NCBI GenBank assembly: GCA_021464415.1
Contig: CM038467.1
Coordinates: 48,235,715 to 48,299,714 of the forward strand
Origin: Lonicera japonica
Taxonomy: Eukaryota > Streptophyta > Magnoliopsida > Dipsacales > Caprifoliaceae
Reading direction: 5' to 3'
DNA: 64,000 bases
The notes beneath the pieces were generated by a model, which saw only the letters and a list, made by a program, of their open reading frames with translations, made no database searches and was not told the DNA's origin. Made by a program: the position numbers and the translations under genes. Shown piece by piece: positions 34,741 through 44,260 of the stretch (position 1 is the first letter of the stretch; every line of letters starts with the position of its first letter).

Positions 34741-36660
34741 GCAATTACCAGAATTTCAAGATATAAAGGCAGTACATAATGAGCCTTTGTATATTGCCCA
34801 AGATAACATCACATGTAATATTAATATACAGTTTGCTCCTCCTAAGTTCAAATCAAAAAGCATTAGAACAGAGGAATCAAGTTTTAGAAATATGGGAGAT
34901 TTAGCAATTAATGATCCTTCAGAAGGAGACTGTAGTACATCAAACACTGCTAGAATACTACAACATGCTCCAAATTTTAGACCAAGAAAATCTATAGACA
35001 ATAATGATATTTTGTATGAAAAAGCTAGAATCCAAAACTTTGGACAAGACTTGACAAAACAAGAAAAAGATAAATACAAAAATAATCTTGAAAGAAGTAA
35101 ATCGACTAGATTCAATATGATGATATCTAGCGAATATATAAGAGACTAGCTTAAGAAGTTCCCAAAATACCAAGGAACTTCTAAAGAAATTAAGACTAAA
35201 AAAAAAAAAAGAATAGTTGCTACCTGTTACCACTGCAATCCCTGGAGGAAGCAATACTGAGACAAAAGTTAAAGAAACTTCTAGGAGCAAGCTCAATCTA
35301 TTTGAAACTTCTGCAGCTATAAATATTCCTATTTATAGTGAAAGTATTATTAAGACTAAATCATACTGTGTCAAAGGATTACCAACAACAGCTATAGACT
35401 TTCAAAGTACAAGGAATATGGCTTCAGTAGCCATCAATCCAGTAGGTATTTACCTAAACCTAGACAATGTACAAGATAGAAAGAATGCCTTAAAAGAATG
35501 GCAAGATCAGATGCACATGTGTTTTGCATCAAACGAAAGTTGGGATGCAGAATCATGTAGAAGATATACTAAACAATTCCTACAGGGAATTGTAAAAAAA
35601 CTACATAGATAGTTTAAGAAAAGAAACAGACAACGCTTGTATATTTAAACTAACAAGATTTAATGAGACAGGAGATCAAAGATCTGTAAATGGGTATGTA
35701 CAACTCTTTACAGCCGAATTAATTGGAGCAAATCATTTTACCCAAGAATCAGAAATAGACATGCCAAAAACTAAGTTAGCATTACTTAGTATATGCAGTT
35801 TAGACAAGATCAATGAATATAGTAATAACTATGAGACATTGTACTACCAGATAAAAGAGTTTACTACGACTCTTAAAGACGAGTATTTTCGAAAACTCCT
35901 AACTATCGGACACCTTCTTATTAATGAATATAGAAAGTGGCCTAGAGTTAATAATATTAAAGAAGATACTCTTGAAGAAAGAATAAATTTCGCAAAAGAC
36001 TATATAATAACAAAAAGATGCGAAAAAGCACAAGATGCTTTGATCAAGGAGACATTTAAAAATATACCCTCAATCAAAGATGAAAGAGATATAGCACCTA
36101 TCCAGTGGGGATGCGGAAGAAGCTCTTCCAAAGTCCTTAAAAAGAAACATTAAAAATAGACTTTTAAAGCTACGATTAATACAGACCCTAATGATAAAAA
36201 ATATAAATTCAGAAAATCGACTAGCTTTAAAAATCCAAAGAACAGAAAGAAATTATTTCTTAGAAGAAGATATTTCAAGAAGAATTCAGACACTAGAAAG
36301 AAGGTCCCTAATTATAGAAAGGGAAAAGATAAGAAACCAATATCCCAAAATTCAAAAAATGAATGTTGGGTGTGTGAAAAGACAGGACATTTTGCTAGGA
36401 ACTGTTCTCAGAGAGAAAACAAAGACATAAAACCAAGCGTTAGACTTATAGAAGTCATGCTTATGCAAGCTGACACACAAGACTTAGATGTCATATATAA
36501 TATTGAGTTGTATATAGTGCATATACAACTGAGCCAGATACTGAATCCTCTTCTGAAGAAGAAGAAGAAGATTTTCAAGAATGTTTTGTCATCACAACAA
36601 TTGATGATGATGAACAAATACGACAAAATATTTATCTAGATTATGAAGAAGCCATTTACT
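34741..36660 (+). pseudogene. Endogenous caulimovirid polyprotein: coat-protein region with CCHC zinc knuckle
   Basis: Stretches of open frame (34787-35149, 35217-35612, 35761-36153, 36191-36640) are interrupted by stops and frame changes and are rich in Lys, Asn and Ile. The C-terminal part carries CWVCEKTGHFARNC at about 36364-36405, a CX2CX4HX4C knuckle typical of pararetroviral and retroviral capsid proteins that bind nucleic acid. An acidic run (Glu-rich, 'gaagaagaagaag' at 36555) follows. The knuckle plus the protease and reverse transcriptase downstream identify this as capsid (Gag-like) coding sequence. There are many lesions. Confidence 0.7.
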
Positions 36661-36704
36661 GTTGCAATTTGATAGACATATGGCGACCTTCTTAACCATA
36701 AAAA

Positions 36705-37855
36705 ATGGTTAGAATACCTCAATGCTACATAAATCCAAGCCATAAGTGTAAATTCAAAATGAAATGTAGCCCTGCAGACTTTACTTGTGATTATTGTTTC
36801 ACAGTAATATCACTTGAGTTATTCATGGTATGCACCACATGCAAGCTCCATTACCATGAACACTGTTGGAGAAAAGAATTACATACTATGTATGAAACAA
36901 AGTACGACCATATATTAGACACAGACATAGATAAATACTATCAAGAGATAGATATAAATAGACTCAAGAAAATAACAGAAGGAAAGAAAAAGGTGGATGA
37001 ATGTCCTCCTAAGATAAATCCTAATATTCCTAAAAATCTAAAAGGAATTGAAATTAGAGAACAGTCCAATCTAGGAATACGAGCTAAAGGATCATTTACA
37101 AGCTTTATTGAAGTAAAAATTCTTCATCAAAGTTATCCTAGACTATTAGTTGCTATGCTTGATACTGGGCGTACCACTAGTATCTGTGAGGAAAATGCAT
37201 TTCCAGACGAATACTATAATCCCGCCAAACAACTTATCACCGGACGAGTTACTAATGGAGATTATTTTGAACTTCTTTTACAGACCATCCCTATTCACTT
37301 TCAGATAGGAATTAATGAATTTACACATAAGTTTTATGTCATGGACCCAGCCTGTAAATTCACAGGAAATCTTTTAATAGGAAATGATTTTCTCAATAAG
37401 TATCCACCGTTTGCTCAATATAGCGATAAAATAGAATTATCGCATACTAGCAAATTTGATACACAGACTATGCTCATATCTCGTGAAAGAGAATTTGACT
37501 TCATGCAAGTTAAACCTTCATGGGCCCCCTTTCAGAGTTCCTCAGCTAAGTGCGGTGAAATAGAGAAAATTACTGCCCCTCTTAAGCACAAATGCGCTTG
37601 TCTAGACAAGAAATGTTATAAACATATAACATTGATTCAATAAGAAATTGTTGACCAGACTAGACAACAACTCTTGGTAGTCCAAGAAATTAGAAAGAGA
37701 AAAAAGATAGACGACAGATCTCTAGAAGTAGAGAAAGACAAGATTAAGGAATTAACAATTCTTACGATTGGAGAAAATCCTATAGAAAAATGGGAAAAAG
37801 ATAAGGCTTATTGCCAAATTATACCCATAAACCCAGACGCAACCATAAATGGGGG
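36705..37855 (+). pseudogene. Endogenous caulimovirid polyprotein: second Cys-rich motif and aspartic protease
   Basis: A 312-codon open frame (to 37643) begins with a Cys/His-rich module. It has the spacing CX2CX11CX2CX4HX2C (CDYC..CTTC..H..C, residues 28-54 of the frame), very close to the CX2CX11CX2CX4CX2C motif that marks badnaviruses and rice tungro bacilliform virus. About 100 residues later is a retropepsin-type active site, LLVAMLDTGRTTSIC (DTG at 37161-37169), and further on GNLLIGNDFLNKYPP, typical of these proteases. After one stop at 37641-37643 the frame continues open from 37674 to the insertion at 37856. The protease would release polyprotein parts in virion maturation. It is the best-preserved viral segment, but still closed by a stop and the insertion. 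Confidence 0.8.
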
Positions 37856-39419
37856 TGTAGGTCGGATTTCAACCCTAGAGGGGGGGTGAATAGGGTTTTT
37901 AAAGTTTAATGCGGAATTTAAAAACTTTTCTAACAATGTTTAAGTAAAATAAATTTACAAAACAAATATATCAAGGAATGTAAGCAAATAAACAATCAAG
38001 CATAAGAGAAAATAATTAAGCAATCTCAAGCAATAACAAAACAATCAATAATAAAGAGATTGAGTAAGAAAGATTGAACCGATTTGAAGTCCAAGGCTTT
38101 TTGTCCAAACGGTTTTGGTTTACCAAACCATAGTCCGCGCTCGGTTAGTTCCCCGAGAATTTCCACTAATTCCAATCTCCTTCCGGGTGAAGATCAAACC
38201 ACTACAAGTGTTGTTGTCTCACTACACTCTTTACAAATATTGCTTGACCACAATATTCTCACAAGAATCTCTCTCTTGCTAACCTTGTGAAATTTACCTT
38301 TCACAAAAACTAAACAAGAATTTTCCTTCTTGTTTTTCCTATGAGATTTACCTCTCACAATGAAATATAATTGTTTGGTGATTCACACCAATTTACAATA
38401 ACTCTCTAAAGTGTTTGTAGAATACAATTTAAGCTCACACTAGAGTTATCCTATTTGATCAAGATGATATAGCTCAAATGAGAATGATTGATCAAAAACA
38501 ATTTCTTGAATCTTTAGATATTGAAGATAGATGAAGTATGAAGTATGAGAGTGATTCAAGGTTGTTAAGAATGAGTCTTGGAAGTCATATTTATAGTGCC
38601 AAAAGTGAAATAGCCGTTTGAAGTGGTTACAAGAAGTTGTGGGGCAAAACAAGACATATACCAACTCTCCAACGGCTATATTTTGGCAGTGTAGTCGACT
38701 ACACTGATGCCCATGTAGTCGACTACATGGCCTTCAACAGTGATGTAGTCTACTCACCCATTAATCATGTAGTCGACTACATGCTTCTGGTGGGTGGAGG
38801 TTTTGTGCAATTTTTTCATCTTTTGCAATATGACTCCAAAATTGATTCTAATGCTTGGGGAGTGTTCCAAATAAGTTTCTAAAACTCCCAAATATGTTTT
38901 TGTATCAAAATTCATTCATATGAATTTATAGTGAATTTATTTCAAAACCGGTTTTTGCAAGAATGATGTTTTGAAATGATTTTGATTCAAACTTGGTTAT
39001 AATCAATCTAATAATGATGCAAGTTCATGTTTGAGCTATATAATCAATCAATTAAGAAACTTTACATTAATCCTAAGCAAACACTCAATTACCGAATATA
39101 TGAGTCTTTGAATGCTTCGATTTGTTTCTTCAAATTGATTCTTCACTTGAAACTTTTGCATATGATTCTTGATCTTTGTGCTCCATGGATTTGTATTGCT
39201 AGCATGTGAGTGATAAGGTTGTTCTCTTGCTAGTCCAATGCTACGTTGACTTGATCGAATATTGATTCCATTGATCCTTGTCATGCTTCCTTTGAACAAT
39301 CATGCTATTCTTGATTTTTCAAATAAGAAATCTATAATCTTAAATCAAGAACATGTTAAATTACACATGATTAAATTATTGTTATTATCAAAATAAGATT
39401 AAGACCTTCTAGGTCAACA
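37856..39419. mobile_element. 1564-bp TG..CA insertion (probable solo LTR or non-autonomous element) in viral pol
   Basis: Starts TGTAGGTCGGATTTCAACCC, ends CCTTCTAGGTCAACA and is flanked by a perfect 5-bp duplication ggggg (37851-37855 and 39420-39424). TG..CA ends with 5-bp duplication point to LTR-retrotransposon integration. No coding sequence, primer-binding site or internal domain is seen, so a solo LTR is the simplest reading. It separates protease from reverse transcriptase; the viral reading frame on the two sides is in register once the insert and one duplication copy are discounted, so it landed after the virus did. It carries a cluster of perfect palindromes (38688-38783). Confidence 0.8.
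38688..38783. repeat. Cluster of 18-bp palindromes
   Basis: Three perfect 18-bp palindromes with core GTAGTCGACTAC lie at 38688-38705, 38712-38729 and 38766-38783. A shortened relative (gtagtctac) lies at 38745-38753. Centres are about 24-29 bp apart. The last two are identical (catgtagtcgactacatg). They sit inside the TG..CA insertion. Confidence 0.85.
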
Positions 39420-39423
39420 GGGG

Positions 39424-40857
39424 GTACATATAAAAAAGGTTACTCTCAGAGAGACAGAGAAGAATTTCAGATATAAATAGACAATCTACTTAAGGATTGA
39501 ATGATTCAAGAAAGTATTAGTAGATATAATAGCCTTGCCTTTTATGTTGAAAACGAATCAAAAAGAAAACGAGGAAAGAGAAGAATGGTATTAGACTATA
39601 GAGCTCTCAATAAGAATTGTGAGCTTGACTCATACAAAATACCGGATAAGAATAATCTTATTAGTCTTATCGAAAATAGAAAGATATTTAGCAAATTTGA
39701 TTGCAGTCCGGCTTTTGGCAAATCAAAATGCATCTAGACTCTATATCGTGGATAGCTTTTAGTGTACCACAAGAAAAATATGAATGGTCAGTAATGTCAT
39801 TCGGATACAAAAATGCCCCACAAGTCTTCCAACGAAAAATAGACGACATTTTTAGAAAATATTCAGAATTTTGCTTAGTATACATTGATAATGTACTAAT
39901 TGCAAGCCATACAAAAGAAGACCATATAAAACATCTTAGGATAATAATAGCCGAGTTCGATAACCATGGTGTTATTATCTTTCATAAAAAAATGCTTCTA
40001 TTTCAAGAACAAATAGATTTTATAGGAGTACATATAAGGCATGGAAAGATATCTCCTTTAGACCATAATACTAGAAAGATTTTAGACTTTCCAGATAGAA
40101 TCAAAGACATAAAACAATTACAAAGCTTTCTTGGATTGCTTAATTGTGCCACAGACTACCTTAAGGATTTAACGAAAAAAATAAAAAGTCTTACCGCTAA
40201 GCTTAAAGGGACTGAAAAGACTAATCCATTTAATTGGACAAAAGATGGTATAGAAATAATAACTAAACTTAAAAAAGAAGTCAAAAATATCCCTGGGCTT
40301 GAGATGCCAAATGCAGAGGATATCTTTATAGTAAAAATAGATGCTTCAGATAAACAATGGGGTGCAATCTACTATGCTTTAGACTATGAGACTAAGAAAA
40401 ATAAGCTGTGTAAATATAGCTCCAGGACATTTACGGATCCCAAAACCAGATATACAACTCACGAGAAAGAAGTTCTCGCCATTGTAAGAGCTATAGAAAA
40501 ATATATGCTCTTTTTAAGACTTAACACTTTACGATGTATACAGACTCTAGTTACGCAGGTGGATTTAGAGATCTAAATCTAAATAGATCAAAGACTAATA
40601 GACTAATTATATGGCAACAATCTCTTGGTGATTATGACTTTAGCATAATTCATATTAAAGGAAAAAAGAATATGGTTCCTGATATTATTTCTAGAGAACA
40701 CGTGCTTGCTGAAAATCTAATAATGTGTTTTATGATAAATTCAGACAAACAGACAAGACAAATGGAGACAGGAGAAAGCTCCGGCAAAAAGACTAGATTC
40801 ATTGACCAGATGGAGGTTGCCAAGTACTTGCAGACTGCATACAATCCCAACATGTAG
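39424..40857 (+). pseudogene. Endogenous caulimovirid polyprotein: reverse transcriptase and RNase H
   Basis: Reverse transcriptase blocks in order: RMVLDYRALNKNCELDSYKI, FSKFDC, GFWQIKM, FSVPQEKYEWSVMSFGYKNA, and the active site YIDN (39881-39892; family YIDD/YVDD). Then come FLGLLNCATDYL and an RNase H with VKIDASDKQWGA, THEKEVLAIVRAI and YTDSS, ending near a stop at 40855. The frame is broken by stops upstream of 39501, by a frame change near 39705 (between FDC and GFWQ), and by another near 40535 just before YTDSS. It would copy pregenomic RNA to DNA. The second active-site Asp is Asn, which on family knowledge should abolish polymerase activity. The badna/tungrovirus affiliation is inferred from the Cys-rich motif upstream and the ORF layout. 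Confidence 0.88.
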
Positions 40858-41998
40858 ACTAGTGGAGGAAGCAGGACAAAGACACCCAGACCCATTTTGG
40901 AAAACTTAGACGATGTGCTCATTCCTCCCGGCAAAAGAAACGAGGAAATTTGCAAACAAAATAAGATTATCGGGGGAATGTTCTACCCTGATTATAGACC
41001 ATCAGAGATTCCCAGACATAGTGAAATTTAGAAGAGAATTCACTAAAGAGACTCTTACCCTTATAGACGCTCTAAGGTGGAATCATTTCAGCAATTTAAA
41101 AATAGAGTTCAGACAAAATTTGGTTGCTACACTCAAATTCATGAGGACGCAATGGCTTGCTATTTCCTAGATAAGCCCAGCTCCTCCAAGGAACTTGATA
41201 GAAGCTCCTAGACCCCAAGATGTGACCTATGCTAGGGCCACTGTTCAGATGACTCTACCAAATGAAAATAAGAAGAAATATGTTATTTACAAGAAAAAGA
41301 GGTTCTTCATCAACCTACTTACCCCTCTTAGAAAGGAACGAGAAGTAGATAATGAAGAAAATATAATAAACCTATACTCAGATATTTCATAAATCTTAAA
41401 AGAAATGGGTAATTATCTCTTCCATAGAGAAATTCCTTGATATGCTTCATTTATCAGAGGATTTTGCGAAGAGATACCTCAAATAAATATTTGGGGAAAT
41501 ACAGACATCCTAGTTGAGCTTTTTGCTAGCCAATGACTCATACGATAGATTCAAGTCCAAGAAACTACAGACGCAGACTGTTTTGGTGAAAAGGTAGCCA
41601 AATAAGTTGAGACTATTAAGGAATACCTTCCTCTCTATCTAAGGAGCTATTCTATTGGGCCTGAAGCCGGGCTCAATCATGAGATTGGAGGATTCCAACT
41701 CATCAAGTTTGCAGAAGAACAATTTATAGACATAGAAGCGTTAAGTTCGGCCGAACTTGAGCCCATTGAAGGAAGACAAAATAACACCACCTTAAAAGTT
41801 AACAGGTCCTTAGGAATTTTAAGGATTATGGAAGAACTCTTAAGTGAAGAAAAGTGGTATACAGTATGCCAAGAAGAAGACATAATCATCCAAGCACAAG
41901 AACCCTTTGGAGGAAGGATGACCAGAAGACATACCAAGGCCATAGAGGTAATAATACAAGCAACCATCTCCAATATTGCCCACCTTGAAGAATACTAG
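40858..41998 (+). pseudogene. Unidentified ORF downstream of viral RNase H (ORF4-like)
   Basis: After the RNase H stop, coding-like sequence continues: DDVLIPPGKRNEEICKQNK, then a frame from about 41183 with TYARATVQMTLPNENKKKY and, later, YLPLYLRSYSIGPEAGLNHE, EEKWYTVCQEEDIIIQAQEP and RMTRRHTKAIEVIIQ, up to a stop at 41996-41998. In the last frame at least five in-frame stops (first at 41390) occur within about 800 bp, yet the protein context around them is consistent. The rice tungro bacilliform virus genome has an extra ORF in this position; badnaviruses mostly do not. I recognise no domain, so the link to tungrovirus ORF4 is by position only. Confidence 0.5.
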
Positions 41999-42214
41999 AG
42001 CACCATTTAAGGATCCACTCAGACGAACCAACAAGGCACCACTAGCGGGGCATTCAGCCCAAACGACTACGTCACGGTAACACCAGATGGCTAGTAACGA
42101 AAGAAGAAATAAGAAAGACGTTAGCCTACAAAGAAACGTAAGCAATGACGAATCAAGAATATTTTACTTTGTAATTTTTTGCTTTATTCTGTAAAAGACT
42201 GTTAAATTACTGCT

Positions 42215-42600
42215 GATGCACATGACGATGGGGCCCATGATAGCTGTACTCAGTGTGTATTATTGAAGGTAATTGTTTGTTCACTTGTGTTGGCAGAAAT
42301 AGAGAGGAACCCCCTTCAATCACTACTTGCCGAAAGGCGTTTAAAGTTGTGGGGCACCTTCTTTAATTTTTGTCTAACAAACCGGACAACTTTTAGCAGC
42401 CGATAATAGGTTTAGGTGTGTAAGCTCTCCTATATAAGGAGACTTAGGATTTCATTTGTAAAGGAGGAGTTTTTGGTTTGGTAACTTAGCTTAGTTTATT
42501 TTCCAAAGCATGAGTAAGTAAAGCTTCCTTTAGTTAGCTAAAATGAAAGCAACTAGTTTGTAATAGTAATTATTTTTGAATAAAAATATGAGTTTAGCTT
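42215..42600 (+). promoter_or_regulatory. Candidate pararetroviral promoter and poly(A) region
   Basis: A TGACG (as-1-like) at 42223-42227, a strong TATA box tatataag at 42431-42438 in 'ctcctatataaggagac', and a poly(A) signal AATAAA at 42579-42584. A poly(A) signal about 120 bp after the expected transcript start is the layout of caulimovirid pregenomic RNA, whose ends are terminally redundant. It lies directly after the ORF4-like region. Not tested; all by motif and position. Confidence 0.6.
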
Positions 42601-43018
42601 CAGTACAACTTCCATTGATCCCTAGTATTGCTTAAATCTTCCAAAAAAGAGACCTATCTTTACGCGGGTTCCCAGTAAGAACCTTCTTTCTGGTTCATAC
42701 AGGATCAGTGAGTGGCCGGTTTTGTGTTGTCACTGGCAGGTGCCGTAGCCGTGAGACGTTAGCAAGGGTGCGTTAAGCGTTGAGGCGTAGGCAGGAAACA
42801 GACGACCAATCCTTTAAGGTGGATGAACAGCGAGAACAAATGCAAAGGAGATAGAATAGACTTAAGACGGAAGAAGAAGGCGAGAAAGGCGATCGGAAAC
42901 AAGGTGGACCAGACTTTTTATTCAGGTATATTATTGTTTAAACTTATTTGTGAGTACTTATAGCTAGCTAAAATTTTAAATATAAGAAAAATCTCTACAC
43001 TCTTATTATTAGTAATTT
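42600..43018 (+). other. Leader-like non-coding region
   Basis: More G+C than its surroundings (for example 'ggcaggtgccgtagccgtgagacg'). It has no long ORF and includes a possible splice donor 'attcaggtatatt' near 42922. Its position between the TATA/poly(A) region and the next ORFs suits a pararetroviral leader. Confidence 0.4.
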
Positions 43019-43790
43019 ATGAGCATCATATACAAAGATTACGAGAATTTCGTTAATCAAACAGACTCCAGAAATACCCAACCTATACTAAGGTGGGGTT
43101 TAATTAACTCAGACGAACAAAGACTTGTGGGTACCGCAAGTGGGTATCTAGAGAAGTAAGAAAACTCCCAGACTTAAAAATTGCTACAGACAGACATATT
43201 AAATCGATAGTAGAAAATCTAAACGAAGAAGAGGTTAATCAACCTCGAAGAGACCTCCCTCAAGGAAAAGATAACACTTAAATAAACGTTATTGGAGGTA
43301 TACACGATCTTAGATATAAACTGCAAAAAACTTTAGAAAAACTATACTTTGTGCAGAGAAAAAGACTTGCGAGAGTGCAGAATTCCTAGGAAAAAACGGA
43401 GGAATTAGATGTCTTAGATTTATAGAGACAACTGGTACGTATAATTTACGTGCTTATAGACAGTTATTATCCGATTACGGAGATCAAGAATTAGACTCCT
43501 TAATAGAAAATAATATCCTAAATCCTATTAGAGATATTGTATACGATATAAACTGGAATATTCCAGATTACAAGCTAGAAGCCTTGGATCTAATAGACTT
43601 CCCATGGAGATCATTGACAGCTCCACCAATGTCCAAATGGATTAAGCTTGAGTGAAACCCTTAGACCCCCTCCACCGAGTGAACCAGATAGTGATTCACC
43701 AGCAGAAGATCCATCAGATAATTTTAATACAGACGATAATAGAAACCCATATATAGACGACCTAAATTGGACAAACTAACTTCTTATCCT
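43019..43790 (+). pseudogene. Unidentified viral-type ORFs after the second leader
   Basis: An ATG at 43019 opens MSIIYKDYENFVNQTDS and runs 46 codons to a TAA (43157-43159). A second frame overlaps, with LPDLKIATDRHIKSIVEN, ending at 43281. A third, from about 43385, reads GGIRCLRFIETTGTYNLRAY and LEALDLIDFPWRSLTAPPMS, ending near 43655. Codon use and base composition match the viral block rather than the host flanks. The first piece resembles in style the small ORF that starts badnavirus genomes, but I cannot assign a domain. It lies between the promoter-like region and the right flanking repeat. Confidence 0.4.
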
Positions 43791-43829
43791 TAAAACATTA
43801 AGGCTAGAATAGATTAATCTAAGAAAGAC

Positions 43830-44009
43830 TAGGAAAAAACTTGTAATTAGAAGTGGTCCCCCCATATAAAGTGGTCCAACAAGTGGTCCAAGTGGTCTCT
43901 TGGTCAAACCACCCTATTTGGCTAAATAAGATAGAAACTACCCTATTTGCCAAAATAAGTTTGATAAATACACTAGTTTGCAAGAAAACTCCTTATTATG
44001 AGATAGATA
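43830..44009. other. Non-coding end of viral block with 'agtggtcc' repeats
   Basis: 'agtggtcc' occurs four times within 43853-43897, followed by two variants of 'accctatttggcnaaataag'. It could be enhancer-like sequence; no evidence beyond the repeats. Confidence 0.35.
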
Positions 44010-44260
44010 AGCAGAAACTTCGTCAACAAGTCTATGCCCTTCAACATTGGGCTAGTTGTTGTCTGTTAAATGCAACTAGTGGAGCAATTTCCACACGCAC
44101 TTGTCATTTGATAATTAGCTAGTTCTTAGAAAAGTCATAACATGATTTGTGGCTTCAAGAATTACTCTAGCTTGAGTAATTACACTTCAGAACCAGAAAC
44201 TTGATGTTTCTCCAAACTCAAAGGTATTTTAGTTTTATTAGCTTTTTTCATCGACCTTTG
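44010..44260. repeat. Right flanking direct repeat of the viral block
   Basis: Partner of 31990-32345 in the same orientation. Similarity stops near 44260, before the position equivalent to the primer-binding site, so the unit between repeats is about 12.0 kb (about 10.4 kb without the insertion). Confidence 0.65.

Noticed and set aside
38084..38290. ORFs inside the TG..CA insertion
   Set aside because: Short, no recognisable domain, inside a non-coding LTR-like element.
38688..38783. CRISPR-like spaced repeats
   Set aside because: Plant nuclear context, palindromes too few and spacing too short; better explained as an LTR-internal motif array.
31990..44260. Interpreting the viral block as an LTR retrotransposon with LTRs
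   Set aside because: Flanking repeats lack TG..CA ends and a PBS beside the repeat edge; there is no integrase, and the Cys motif and ORF order are caulimovirid.
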